Shown one piece after another: positions 1-8,374 of a DNA stretch of 64,000 bases (position 1 is its first letter; each line of letters opens with the position of its first letter). Source of the stretch: Furfurilactobacillus milii (lineage in GTDB: Bacteria; Bacillota; Bacilli; Lactobacillales; Lactobacillaceae). The stretch spans positions 240,977-304,976 of the forward strand of contig NZ_JAIWJF010000003.1 of NCBI RefSeq assembly GCF_021654115.1, written 5' to 3'. Below the pieces are notes generated by a model. The model was not told the origin of the DNA and ran no database searches. It was given only the letters and a program-made list of their open reading frames with translations. The translations under genes and the position numbers were made by a program.

Positions 1-13
1 GTGATGGGTTTGT

Positions 14-41
14 TATAATTGGGGCACATTAAGACAAAGGA
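14..41 (+). promoter_or_regulatory. -10 box and ribosome binding site of the first YitT gene
   Basis: A TATAAT hexamer lies at 14-19. The Shine-Dalgarno AAAGGA at 36-41 is 9 nt from the ATG at 51. The -35 is outside the window or degenerate. Confidence 0.5.
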
Positions 42-50
42 CATTATTTT

Positions 51-926
51 ATGAATGATTTGCAGCAATTAATTGAACGGCACCAGTATACGGGTCGGGT
101 TGGCACGGCATTTATTTATTCGATCTGTGTCTCAATCGCCCTAAATTTCTTTTGGAATCCCGGTCATATCTATTCTTCAGGAATTACAGGAGCGGCCCAG
201 CTGGTTCACACGTTATCGACACGTTATCTTGGCGTGGACCTTGGCATTGGCGAGCTACTGTTTTTGCTTAATATTCCACTGTTCATTTTGGCGTGGATCA
301 AGATTAGTCATCGATTTACGATTTTTACAATCATTGCCGTCGGGATGTCAACAGTGATGATTCGGGTGCTGCACCCCGTGACCTTAACAACAGATCCGAT
401 TATTTGTGCGATTTTTGGTGGTGCCGTTAATGGCTTCGGTACCGGCTTAGCCTTGCGTTACGGAATCTCTACCGGTGGGTTGGATATTTTAGGCATTGTG
501 ATCCGTCGGGCAACAGGTCGTAAAATGGGGACCATTAACATGACCTTTAATGCCTTCATCATTGTTGCTGCCGGTTTTGTGTTTGGTTGGCCATACGCTT
601 TTTATTCAGCAATTGGTATCTTCGTGAACGCGCGTGTTATGGATATGGTGTATACCCGTCAACAGCGGATGCAGGTGATGATTATTACGGATCGGCCCAA
701 AACGGTCGTGGATTCGGTCCAACATCACATTCGTCGTGGCATTACCATTGTGCATGGCGCCGAGGGAGCTTACAAACACAATAAGAAATCGATTTTATTT
801 ACAGTTATCTCTGGCTATGAAGTTGGTGAGCTGCAGGAGGCCATCAACGAATCGGATCCCAATTCATTTGTGTCGCTGAGTAATATTGTCAGGATTCTGG
901 GGAATTTTTATGAGCCAAGGCTGTAA
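51..926 (+). CDS. YitT family membrane protein (DUF2179 C-terminus)
   Basis: This 291-aa protein has about five hydrophobic helices in residues 15-200, with the G-T-G-L-A-L-R-Y-G-I-S-T-G-G-L-D-I-L segment typical of the YitT membrane domain. A soluble C-terminal DUF2179 domain follows from about residue 205 (MIITDRP near its start, then an FTVISGYEVGEL strand). The family is widespread in Firmicutes. Its substrate is not established; transport or sensing at the plasma membrane is inferred only. A second paralogue of the same length lies at 38901-39776. The start is set by AAAGGA 9 nt upstream. Confidence 0.88.
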   Translation: MNDLQQLIERHQYTGRVGTAFIYSICVSIALNFFWNPGHIYSSGITGAAQLVHTLSTRYLGVDLGIGELLFLLNIPLFILAWIKISHRFTIFTIIAVGMSTVMIRVLHPVTLTTDPIICAIFGGAVNGFGTGLALRYGISTGGLDILGIVIRRATGRKMGTINMTFNAFIIVAAGFVFGWPYAFYSAIGIFVNARVMDMVYTRQQRMQVMIITDRPKTVVDSVQHHIRRGITIVHGAEGAYKHNKKSILFTVISGYEVGELQEAINESDPNSFVSLSNIVRILGNFYEPRL

Positions 927-959
927 AAATTAGATATTCAAGTTTGAAGGGAGAAAATG

Positions 960-1886
960 ATGTTAGTCGGATCACACGTAAGCATGAGCGGTAAAAAAAT
1001 GCTGTTGGGTTCTGCTGAAGAAGCAGCAAAATACGGTGCCAACACATTTATGATTTATACAGGGGCACCACAAAACACGCGTCGCAAGCCAATTGAGGAA
1101 TTAAATATTGAAGCTGGCCACACGTTTATGGCGGCACACGATTTGGGTCACATTGTTGTCCATGCTCCCTATATTGTTAATCTTGGGAATACATTTAAGC
1201 CAGAAAGCTTTGCGTTTGCCGTTGATTTTCTCAGGGAAGAGGTCAAACGTGCGGACGCACTGGGAGCAGAACAGATTGTCTTGCATCCAGGTGCTCACGT
1301 AGGTGCAGGTCCGCAAGCTGCCATTCAATCAATTATTAAAGGCTTAAATGAGATTCTGACACCTGATCAGCATGCTCAGATTGCCATTGAAACCATGGCT
1401 GGCAAAGGTACCGAAGTTGGCATTACGTTTGATCAAATTGCTGAGATGATTGATGGCGTCACGCTAAATGATAAGCTGTCTGTCTGCTTTGACACTTGTC
1501 ATACCAGCGATGCGGGCTATGATATTAAGGGTGATTTTGATGGTGTAATGAACGACTTTGATCAGATTATTGGTTTAGATCGATTAAAAGTTATTCACTT
1601 AAATGACTCGAAAAATCCTCAAGGGGCGCACAAGGATCGCCATACCAACTTAGGATATGGTACGATTGGTTTCGATCGTTTGAATCAAATTGCCCACGAT
1701 GAACGATTTGTTAACGTGCCAAAAATTATGGAGACGCCATACGTTGCCGTGGATCCTGAGAATAAGCCAAAGGATAAACGGGCACCATATGGCTACGAAA
1801 TTGCCGAATTAAAAGCTGGCAAATTTAATGATCATCTTGTTAGTGACATTACACATGACCGTCCTTACGATGAATTTTTAAATTAA
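960..1886 (+). CDS. nfo: Deoxyribonuclease IV (AP endonuclease, Nfo)
   Basis: This 308-aa TIM-barrel endonuclease cleaves 5' of abasic sites in base-excision repair. Metal-site motifs are in the usual order: HVSMSG (residues 6-11), HAPY (68-71), LHPGAH (108-113), IETMAG (143-148), CFDTCH (176-181), HLNDSK and [11 protein letters not shown], and a final METPY. Length is normal for the family. Two adjacent ATGs (957, 960) compete. AAGGGAG at 947-953 gives a better spacing to 960, and family members begin M-L/V-G-S-H. It lies 33 nt behind the YitT gene on the same strand, so cotranscription is likely. Confidence 0.96.
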   Translation: MLVGSHVSMSGKKMLLGSAEEAAKYGANTFMIYTGAPQNTRRKPIEELNIEAGHTFMAAHDLGHIVVHAPYIVNLGNTFKPESFAFAVDFLREEVKRADALGAEQIVLHPGAHVGAGPQAAIQSIIKGLNEILTPDQHAQIAIETMAGKGTEVGITFDQIAEMIDGVTLNDKLSVCFDTCHTSDAGYDIKGDFDGVMNDFDQIIGLDRLKVIHLNDSKNPQGAHKDRHTNLGYGTIGFDRLNQIAHDERFVNVPKIMETPYVAVDPENKPKDKRAPYGYEIAELKAGKFNDHLVSDITHDRPYDEFLN

Positions 1887-1919
1887 TCGCATTTTTCTGA
1901 AATAAATCGGCTCGAATAA

Positions 1920-1948
1920 TTGACGAAGGTCAAAGGTTTCTGTATACT
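1920..1948 (+). promoter_or_regulatory. Promoter of rpsU
   Basis: TTGACG at 1920-1925, a 17-nt spacer and TATACT at 1943-1948 make a strong sigma-A promoter. It gives rpsU its own transcription start about 60 nt before the ATG. Confidence 0.75.
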
Positions 1949-2016
1949 TCTTTAAGGACAGTTAAGTGCAGAACGTACAAAACCGTTACTAAACGCTCGA
2001 AGGGAGGGGATTTCAA

Positions 2017-2205
2017 ATGGCAAAGACAGTTGTTCGCAAGAACGAATCCTTAGATGATGCTCTCCGGCGTTTCAAACGGACCGTTTCGAAGAACGGGACC
2101 CTTCAAGAATACCGCAAACGGGAATTCTATGAAAAGCCAAGTGTTAAGCGTAAGCTTAAGTCAGAGGCTGCGCGTAAGCGTAAGAACAAGAAGAGTCGTT
2201 TCTAA
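2017..2205 (+). CDS. rpsU: 30S ribosomal protein S21
   Basis: This 62-aa, very basic protein of the small ribosomal subunit contains the S21 signature [13 protein letters not shown] near the N-terminus. Its C-terminus is rich in Lys and Arg. A very strong Shine-Dalgarno (AGGGAGG, 2001-2007) lies 9 nt before the ATG. It has its own promoter upstream and an intrinsic terminator directly downstream, so most transcripts should be monocistronic. Confidence 0.97.
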   Translation: MAKTVVRKNESLDDALRRFKRTVSKNGTLQEYRKREFYEKPSVKRKLKSEAARKRKNKKSRF

Positions 2206-2217
2206 TTGTGAAAGTGA

Positions 2218-2243
2218 ACGTCAGCTTAGGCTGGCGTTTTTTT
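2218..2243 (+). terminator. Intrinsic terminator of rpsU
   Basis: An 8-bp stem, ACGTCAGC (2218-2225) with GCTGGCGT (2230-2237), is closed by a TTAG loop and followed by seven T. Confidence 0.85.
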
Positions 2244-2302
2244 CTGTCCAAGAAGCGGTATACTACACTCAGTGACTGAATAATTTGGAGGTATGAGGAA
2301 TT

Positions 2303-2746
2303 ATGGATTTGTTATCTCAATTGAATGAAGATTTGAAGACGGCCATGAAGGCACGCAACAAATTAGAATTAAACGTTATCCGTTCATTGAAGACGGGTGT
2401 TATGAACGAAAAGATTGAACTGGGTCACGATTTAACGCCAGACGAAGAAGTCGCAGTGGTTTCTCGTGGGTTAAAGCAGCGTAAGGAATCATTGACCGAA
2501 TTTGAAAAGGCGGATCGTCAAGACTTGGCAGACGATACCAAAGCAGAGATTGCGATTGTTGAAAAATACATGCCCGCTCAAATGAGTGAAGATGAAATCA
2601 ACAATGTTGTCAAAGAAACGGCGCAACAAGTTGGCGCAACAAGCAAGGCTGACTTTGGTAAGCTGATGGGTGCTGTGATGCCTAAAGTTAAGGGTAAGGC
2701 AGACGGTAAGTTGGTTAACCAGGCAGTTAAAAACCTGTTAAGTTAA
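2303..2746 (+). CDS. YqeY-type GatB/YqeY domain protein
   Basis: This 147-aa protein matches the YqeY family throughout. It has an N-terminal helical part with NVIRSLKTGVMNEKIELG, the central KYMPAQMSEDEI segment and a C-terminal helical GatB-tail-like domain ending GKADGKLVNQAVK. The fold is like the tRNA-binding tail of the GatB amidotransferase subunit, but the cellular role is not firmly known. GGAGG (2287-2291) and a closer GAGGAA lie before the ATG. TATACT at 2259-2264 may be its -10. It follows rpsU, as in most Bacilli. Confidence 0.93.
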   Translation: MDLLSQLNEDLKTAMKARNKLELNVIRSLKTGVMNEKIELGHDLTPDEEVAVVSRGLKQRKESLTEFEKADRQDLADDTKAEIAIVEKYMPAQMSEDEINNVVKETAQQVGATSKADFGKLMGAVMPKVKGKADGKLVNQAVKNLLS

Positions 2747-2800
2747 TTTCGTTTGTGCCCAGGTTACTGAACAAAGTTTATTGAAATGAGCAATTAATGG

Positions 2801-2836
2801 AATCCTTATTCTCATATTTGGGAATGAGGATTTTTT
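2801..2836 (+). terminator. Intrinsic terminator after yqeY
   Basis: AATCCTTATTC (2801-2811) pairs with GAATGAGGATT (2822-2832) with one G-T wobble, followed by a run of T. The stem core resembles the hairpins at 6036-6067 and 61759-61805. The gene-free stretch 2747-3083 holds only this terminator and the phoH promoter. Confidence 0.85.
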
Positions 2837-2893
2837 GGTTGTTTGGTCAAAAAGGGTGTTGTAATAACACTAGCCACAAGCATTACAGAATGT

Positions 2894-2921
2894 TTGTGCT
2901 GGTGGTCGATTATGATAAAAT
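2894..2921 (+). promoter_or_regulatory. Probable promoter of the phoH-ybeY-dgkA-era group
   Basis: TTGTGC at 2894-2899, a 16-nt spacer and TAAAAT at 2916-2921 lie about 165 nt before phoH. This is a moderate match to sigma-A consensus. Confidence 0.45.
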
Positions 2922-3083
2922 AGACATTGTACAGCGTTATCTAATTATGATCTAAAGATTTCAATGTGGTCATCTGCGATTTAACAATTAAACGATGATC
3001 ATGGTTGACAGTATGGCGTAGTGAGCCAGTCTTTAGACATAAATCAAAAATAAAGTAAGGAACAGCAAAGGAGCGAAACATCT

Positions 3084-4061
3084 TTGGCAGAAAACCAGTT
3101 TGCATTTGAACGACAGTTCCGTTTGTCCACACCGGATTTAGAAGCTGGCCTAGTTGGCGCTAATGACGCCAATTTACGCTTGCTGGAGGAAGGCCTGAAT
3201 GTTAATATTCACGCCTTTGGCGATACAATTACTGTATCCGGGGATGAAGAACAGTCCGTGGATCGCACAATTAAAATTATTGATAACCTGGTTCAGTTAA
3301 TTAAAAGTGGCATTACGTTAAACAGTACCGATGTCGTGTCGGCCATGAAAATGGCAGAACGTGGTACATTGGAGTATTTTCAGGACTTGTACAAACAAAC
3401 CTTGATTAAGGATGATCATGGACGGGCAATTCGGGTCAAAAACTATGGTCAACGGCAGTACGTTCAATCGATTAGCCATAACGACATTACGTTTGGTATT
3501 GGCCCAGCTGGGACGGGGAAAACTTTCTTGGCAGTGGTAATGGCCGTCGCCGCTCTGAAACGGGGGGATGTTGAAAAAATCATCCTAACGCGGCCCGCTG
3601 TTGAAGCCGGTGAAAGCCTTGGCTTTTTGCCTGGCGATTTAAAGGAAAAAGTTGATCCATATTTGCGCCCAATTTATGACGCACTTTATCAAATTCTTGG
3701 TTCAGAACATACACAACGTTTGTTAGACCGAGAAGTGATTGAAATTGCGCCGCTTGCTTATATGCGTGGTCGTACTTTAGATGCAGCGTTTGTCATTTTG
3801 GATGAGGCTCAAAATACGACTAATGCGCAGATGAAGATGTTCTTGACTCGTCTAGGGTTTGGCTCAAAGATGATTGTGAACGGGGACATTTCCCAAATTG
3901 ACCTACCACGTGGGAAACATTCGGGACTGGTTGACGCTCAGAATTTGTTGCAAAACATTAACCACATTGGTTTTGTTTCGTTTAATGCAGATGATGTGGT
4001 TCGTCACCCAGTCGTTGCCAGCATCATTAACGCCTATGAAAACCAACCCACACAGGACTAA
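3084..4061 (+). CDS. phoH: PhoH family ATPase
   Basis: This 325-aa cytoplasmic P-loop protein carries Walker A GPAGTGKT at residues 140-147 and a Walker B region ILDEAQNTT, followed by MKMFLTRLGFGSK and NGD. A KH-like segment occupies roughly residues 35-75. In Firmicutes PhoH stands next to ybeY and is associated with RNA metabolism. The biochemical activity (ATPase or RNA helicase-like) is family knowledge only. The start codon is TTG at 3084, with AAAGGAG at 3067-3073. It is followed by ybeY, dgkA and era on the same strand. Confidence 0.94.
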   Translation: MAENQFAFERQFRLSTPDLEAGLVGANDANLRLLEEGLNVNIHAFGDTITVSGDEEQSVDRTIKIIDNLVQLIKSGITLNSTDVVSAMKMAERGTLEYFQDLYKQTLIKDDHGRAIRVKNYGQRQYVQSISHNDITFGIGPAGTGKTFLAVVMAVAALKRGDVEKIILTRPAVEAGESLGFLPGDLKEKVDPYLRPIYDALYQILGSEHTQRLLDREVIEIAPLAYMRGRTLDAAFVILDEAQNTTNAQMKMFLTRLGFGSKMIVNGDISQIDLPRGKHSGLVDAQNLLQNINHIGFVSFNADDVVRHPVVASIINAYENQPTQD

Positions 4062-4124
4062 ACTAATAATGTGTTAATCTACAGATACGGTCAGATAATC
4101 AAATTAACGGAGTGAAGAATAAAC

Positions 4125-4607
4125 ATGGATCTTGAGATAGTTGATCAAACGGAACAAGGCGTGCCTGAAGAACGCGTCACAATGGTTCGCGAAATCCTTG
4201 AATTTGCCGGGAAGACAATTAAATTACCAGAGAATACGGAAATGTCCTTAACATTCATGAACAATGAAGGAATTCGAAAGTTGAATCGCGACTATCGTGG
4301 TGTTGATAAAGCAACGGACGTGATTAGTTTTGCCATTGAAGAGGATCCAGACGACGAAGATGAGATTGTCATGGACGATGAGCTACGTCAGGAAATTCCG
4401 ATGAATATTGGGGACATTATGATCTCCGTTGACAAAGTTGCTGACCAGGCGGAATACCTTGGGCACTCTTATGATCGCGAATTAGGTTTCTTAGCGGTTC
4501 ATGGGTTTCTGCATTTAAACGGATACGATCACATGGAACCAGCTGATGAAAAAGTGATGTTTGATTTACAACGAAAGATCTTGGACGATTATGGCCTCAC
4601 CAGATAA
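4125..4607 (+). CDS. ybeY: Endoribonuclease YbeY (rRNA maturation factor)
   Basis: This 160-aa zinc-dependent RNase matures the 3' end of 16S rRNA and acts in ribosome quality control. The H-x3-H-x5-H zinc motif is intact, with His126, His130 and His136 in HGFLHLNGYDH. The conserved LNRDYRGVDKATDVISF and NIGDIMIS segments are present. An acidic insert (EEDPDDEDE, residues 72-80) is typical of lactobacilli. ACGGAGTG precedes the ATG. Its end overlaps the start of dgkA by 17 nt, so translation is coupled. Confidence 0.96.
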   Translation: MDLEIVDQTEQGVPEERVTMVREILEFAGKTIKLPENTEMSLTFMNNEGIRKLNRDYRGVDKATDVISFAIEEDPDDEDEIVMDDELRQEIPMNIGDIMISVDKVADQAEYLGHSYDRELGFLAVHGFLHLNGYDHMEPADEKVMFDLQRKILDDYGLTR

Positions 4608-4989
4608 GCAACAAACAGAGAAGAATCATCATTTTATTCAGGCGTTTCATCACGCCATGGATGGGATTATTGGAACTATCCATAATGAACCTAACATGCG
4701 CTATCACCTTATTTTCGCGTTGGCGGCGCTATTGTGTGGTTTAATTTTGCAAATCACTCGAATGGACTGGCTATGGATTACATTGGCCATTTTCACCGTT
4801 ATTCTGGCAGAATTTGCGAACACCATCGCTGAATCTCTGAGTGATTTAATCACGCATGGTCAGTTTGATCCGCTAGCTAAACAGGTTAAGGACGTTGCTG
4901 CTGGTGCGGTGGTGGTTGCCGCCTTGTTTGCAGTGATCACGGGCTTGCTCGTTTTTGGTCCGCGAATCTGGAGTTTGATTTTGAATTAA
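4591..4989 (+). CDS. dgkA: Undecaprenol/diacylglycerol kinase family protein (DgkA)
   Basis: This 132-aa integral membrane kinase of the DgkA family probably phosphorylates undecaprenol in Gram-positives, feeding the lipid carrier for cell-wall synthesis. Three membrane helices are visible (about 38-56, 60-77 and 103-124). The family core EFANTIAESLSDLI and the DPLAKQVKDVAAGAV motif lie between helices two and three. ATG 4591 is inside the end of ybeY. An upstream in-frame start exists but would give an atypical N-terminus. Confidence 0.92.
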   Translation: MASPDKQQTEKNHHFIQAFHHAMDGIIGTIHNEPNMRYHLIFALAALLCGLILQITRMDWLWITLAIFTVILAEFANTIAESLSDLITHGQFDPLAKQVKDVAAGAVVVAALFAVITGLLVFGPRIWSLILN

Positions 4990-5040
4990 AAAACATGATG
5001 ACGACACTAAAATGATCATCATGGTTAAGGAGAGCACTAA

Positions 5041-5982
5041 ATGACGCAAGAACAACAAGCATTCCATTCCGGTTTTGTGGCGATTGTTGGACGACCAAAT
5101 GTCGGCAAATCCACTTTTTTGAATCGTGTAATTGGTCAAAAAGTTGCGATTATGAGTAACGTAGCTCAGACCACCCGAAACAAGATACAGGGCATATACA
5201 CGACGAATAGTGAACAGATTGTCTTTATTGATACGCCGGGCATTTTCAAACCATCGAGTAAGCTAGATGAATTTATGGTCAATTCGGCCATATCGACATT
5301 GAACGAGGTTGACGCTGTTTTGTTCATGGTTAATGCACAAGAAACACGTGGCGCGGGCGATAATTACATTATTGACCGATTAAAGGATATCCATAAGCCT
5401 GTTTACTTAGTGATTAACAAAATCGACCAGATTCATCCGGATAAATTGCTGAGCGTTTTAGAGCAGTATAAGGACGCCCTTTCATGGAAAGAGGTCTATC
5501 CAATTTCTGCTTTGCAAGGCAATAACGTGGATGAATTCTTGGGTCAGCTTTCCAAAGACTTACCAGAAGGACCGCAATACTATCCTGAGGACCAAATAAC
5601 GGACCATCCGGAACGATTTGTTGTAGCAGAACTTGTTCGTGAGAAAGTTTTGCAATTGACTCGTGATGAAGTGCCGCACTCTGTGGCGGTAGAAGTTGAA
5701 TCGATGAAACGTGAGTCACGTCCGGGAAAACGGGCCGATGGTCAGCCCAATGAACTGGTCCATATTGCAGCAACGATTATTGTTGATCGAACCTCACAAA
5801 AGGGCATTATTATTGGTAAAGGCGGCAAGATGTTGAAAGAAATCGGCTCGCGTGCGCGTGCTGATATCGAGCCACTGCTTGGCGATCGCGTCTATTTGGA
5901 ATTATGGGTCAAGGTGGTTCAACACTGGCGGGACAAACCTTCCGCGCTAAGGGAATACGGTTATAAATCACAAGACTATTAG
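5041..5982 (+). CDS. era: GTPase Era
   Basis: This 313-aa ribosome-assembly GTPase binds the 3' end of 16S rRNA. Its G domain has GRPNVGKS (residues 17-24), the switch-region [13 protein letters not shown] (64-67) and NKID (126-129). A C-terminal KH domain carries [14 protein letters not shown] near residue 258. Length is slightly above the usual 300. AAGGAG lies 9 nt before the ATG. The 51-nt gap after dgkA holds only an ATGATGA/TCATCAT inverted repeat without a T-run. Confidence 0.97.
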   Translation: MTQEQQAFHSGFVAIVGRPNVGKSTFLNRVIGQKVAIMSNVAQTTRNKIQGIYTTNSEQIVFIDTPGIFKPSSKLDEFMVNSAISTLNEVDAVLFMVNAQETRGAGDNYIIDRLKDIHKPVYLVINKIDQIHPDKLLSVLEQYKDALSWKEVYPISALQGNNVDEFLGQLSKDLPEGPQYYPEDQITDHPERFVVAELVREKVLQLTRDEVPHSVAVEVESMKRESRPGKRADGQPNELVHIAATIIVDRTSQKGIIIGKGGKMLKEIGSRARADIEPLLGDRVYLELWVKVVQHWRDKPSALREYGYKSQDY

Positions 5983-6035
5983 TGCATGTTTGAGTAGTAA
6001 GGCTGTGTTCTGTTCCAAAGGCTAATGACGACAAG

Positions 6036-6072
6036 GCACCTCATTCCCAGACTCGGGAATAGGGTGCTTTTG
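6036..6072 (+). terminator. Intrinsic terminator after era
   Basis: GCACCTCATTCCC (6036-6048) pairs with GGGAATAGGGTGC (6055-6067), with one mismatch and one wobble, followed by TTTTG. It shares CACCTCATTCC with the hairpin at 61759-61805. Confidence 0.8.
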
Positions 6073-6198
6073 TATTATTGCTCAAACGAGTCTTTGTCGC
6101 CGGTCCATTCTGTGTTATTTTTCACTTTTACTTTCGAGTCATTTGGGGCACTAACATTGGCGACAACTGTACTTATTTTATGAGTTAGGAGGCGCAAT

Positions 6199-7116
6199 GT
6201 GGCAACTTATCAGAACACGCAATTTCAAGGAATTGTGATGTATGCAAACGATTATCGAGAACGCGACCAATTGATTAAGATTTTTACCGGTGAGTATGGT
6301 AAGAAAATGTTCTTTATTAAAAATGGTAAACGCCGTGGCATGCGTCTCCATAGTGCTCTTTTGCCCTTTACGGTTGGGACGTATGTCGGCAATGTAAATG
6401 ATCAAGGACTTAGTTTCATTAATGCGGCTAAAGAAACTGCGCAATTACAGCAGATTCGCGCTGACATCAATAAAAATGCGTATGCAACATATATTTTGGG
6501 ACTGGTTGATGCAGCCTTTCGGGATGGTCAAATAGTGCCAGATTGGTTTATGAAGACTAAGAACGCGTTGACCCTTATTGATGACGGACTTGATGAACAA
6601 ATCATAACTAATATTATTGAAATTCAATTGTTGCGGGCCTTCGGGGTTGCTCCTGAATTGCAACGATGTGCTGTTTGTGGTCGGACAGACTTGCCGTTTG
6701 ACTACTCTGAAAAGTTTGGTGGGTTAATTTGTGCCAATCATTTTGACCAAGATAGTCATCGTCTACATTTGGATGCACGGACAATCTTTTATCTACGCCA
6801 ATTTTCTGTTATCGATTTGGCCAAAATCACCACGATTAATGTATCACCAAGAACGAAGCGTGGATTGCGGCGAGTACTGGATTTAATTTACGAGAACAGC
6901 GTTGGGATTCATTTGCGTTCCAAACGATTTATTGACCAAATGGCGACGTGGGAAGATCAGTTAGCAGCTCGTGGTCAGCAGTTGAAACAGCGTCACCAGG
7001 CGGCGTTAAAGACTGATGACAAAAAGTCCGATCTGAGTACGAGTCAGGGTGTAAATGACGACATGTTAACGAGCTCTGATGAGCCAGAGCAACATACAGA
7101 TTCTGAACAGCATTGA
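6199..7116 (+). CDS. recO: DNA repair protein RecO
   Basis: This 305-aa protein loads RecA onto SSB-coated DNA in the RecFOR pathway. An N-terminal OB fold covers about residues 1-80 (FQGIVMYANDYRERDQLIKIFT). A zinc site is visible as Cys157, Cys160, Cys178 and His181. The start is GTG 6199 behind AGGAGG (6187-6192); an overlapping ATG at 6197 is out of frame. The last 40 residues form a Ser/Asp/Glu/Thr-rich tail with low complexity, longer than in many homologues. The glyQS promoter overlaps its stop codon. Confidence 0.94.
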   Translation: MATYQNTQFQGIVMYANDYRERDQLIKIFTGEYGKKMFFIKNGKRRGMRLHSALLPFTVGTYVGNVNDQGLSFINAAKETAQLQQIRADINKNAYATYILGLVDAAFRDGQIVPDWFMKTKNALTLIDDGLDEQIITNIIEIQLLRAFGVAPELQRCAVCGRTDLPFDYSEKFGGLICANHFDQDSHRLHLDARTIFYLRQFSVIDLAKITTINVSPRTKRGLRRVLDLIYENSVGIHLRSKRFIDQMATWEDQLAARGQQLKQRHQAALKTDDKKSDLSTSQGVNDDMLTSSDEPEQHTDSEQH

Positions 7117-7141
7117 CAATTTCTGGCATAATGCCTATGAT
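7113..7141 (+). promoter_or_regulatory. Promoter of the glyQS T-box leader
   Basis: A consensus TTGACA at 7113-7118, a 17-nt spacer and TATGAT at 7136-7141 place transcription start near 7148. The -35 overlaps the recO stop codon. Confidence 0.8.
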
Positions 7142-7147
7142 TATGAG

Positions 7148-7387
7148 GTTGAACAAGTAAATAAACGTTAACAGCGATCGAAAAGGGTTATCGTGGTCAT
7201 GGTCAGCGAACTGGGGATAGTGAAAGCTCAGTCATGGTTGCGATAGATTGGCATTTCGGGAGTTAACACCAACTAAGCTGCCTGATTTAATTCAGGAAGT
7301 AGGGTGGAACCGCGTAATTAATTCACGTCCCTACATCGACACATTTTGTGCTGATGTAGGGACGTTTTATTTTGAAGGGAGATCGTC
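7148..7387 (+). promoter_or_regulatory. Glycyl T-box riboswitch
   Basis: The leader carries the T-box sequence AGGGTGGAACCGCG at 7301-7314, which pairs with the acceptor end of uncharged tRNA. Stem I has the GGATAGTGAAAG segment near 7214, and a GGC followed by A at 7250-7253 is the likely glycine specifier. The terminator stem follows: ACGTCCCTACATC (7325-7337) against GATGTAGGGACGT (7353-7365) and a T-rich tail. Binding of uncharged tRNA-Gly is expected to favour antitermination and raise glyQS expression. Confidence 0.93.
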
Positions 7388-8374
7388 ATGGAAATTAAAA
7401 AAGATGAAAAACTTTCCGTGCAACAAATTATTTTGACCCTGCAGCAATATTGGGCTGCGCAAGGCTGCATGTTGATGCAAGCCTATGATACTGAAAAAGG
7501 GGCTGGTACGATGAGTCCTTACACATTTTTGCGGGCGATTGGACCAGAACCATGGAACGCCGCTTATGTGGAACCAAGTCGCCGACCAGCAGATGGTCGG
7601 TATGGTGAAAACCCTAACCGTTTGTACCAACATCATCAATTTCAAGTATTGATGAAACCAGCTCCCGAGAACATGCAAGAACTGTATTTGAACAGTTTGC
7701 GTGAACTTGGCATTGATCCCCTTGAACATGATATTCGCTTTGTTGAAGATAACTGGGAGAACCCGTCCATGGGTTGTGCCGGTGTTGGTTGGGAAGTTTG
7801 GCTTGATGGTATGGAAATCACCCAGTTTACGTATTTTCAAATCGTCGGTGGTCAGGAAATGAATCCGGTAGCCGCTGAAGTAACGTATGGTTTGGAACGA
7901 CTTTCCTCGTATATTCAAGATGTCAACTCCGTGTTCGATTTGGAGTGGAGCGATGGCGTACTGTATGGTGACATTTTTAAAGAACCAGAGTACGAGCACA
8001 GTAAGTATTCCTTTGAAGAAAGCAACCAAGACATGCTCTTACACATGTTTGACGATTTCGAACGTGAAGCAAAAGCTAACCTGAGTAAGGGCCTTGTTCA
8101 CCCAGCGTACGATTATATTTTGAAATGTTCACACACCTTCAATCTACTAGATGCCCGCGGCGCAGTTTCCGTAACTGAACGGGCCGGCTATCTAAGTCGT
8201 ATTCGGAAGATGGCTCACAGCGTTGCCGTAGCCTTTATCAATGCACGTGCCAAACGTGGTTTTCCATTGATTAAAGACGACAAAGAGCGCGAGGCGGTCC
8301 TTGCTGATTGGCGGAAAAAGGAAGAAAAGAAAGCTGCTCGGGCGGCTAAGAAGAACGCAAAGGAGGCCAAATAA
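7388..8374 (+). CDS. glyQ: Glycyl-tRNA synthetase alpha subunit
   Basis: This 328-aa class II synthetase subunit carries the catalytic core that forms glycyl-adenylate, acting as alpha2beta2 with GlyS. Conserved segments include [53 protein letters not shown] and the motif 3-like [12 protein letters not shown]. Common length is about 300. Here the C-terminus ends in an Ala/Lys-rich helix from about residue 308. It is controlled by the T-box upstream, and its stop overlaps the glyS ATG by one base. Confidence 0.97.
   Translation: MEIKKDEKLSVQQIILTLQQYWAAQGCMLMQAYDTEKGAGTMSPYTFLRAIGPEPWNAAYVEPSRRPADGRYGENPNRLYQHHQFQVLMKPAPENMQELYLNSLRELGIDPLEHDIRFVEDNWENPSMGCAGVGWEVWLDGMEITQFTYFQIVGGQEMNPVAAEVTYGLERLSSYIQDVNSVFDLEWSDGVLYGDIFKEPEYEHSKYSFEESNQDMLLHMFDDFEREAKANLSKGLVHPAYDYILKCSHTFNLLDARGAVSVTERAGYLSRIRKMAHSVAVAFINARAKRGFPLIKDDKEREAVLADWRKKEEKKAARAAKKNAKEAK

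Noticed and set aside
4988..5025. ATGATGA/TCATCAT repeat before era as a terminator
   Set aside because: The stem is short with a long loop and no T-run, so it is not a convincing terminator.
7388..8029. Long minus-strand frames inside glyQ, glyS, dnaE and other genes
   Set aside because: They lie antisense to well-conserved proteins, lack binding sites and have no recognisable domains.
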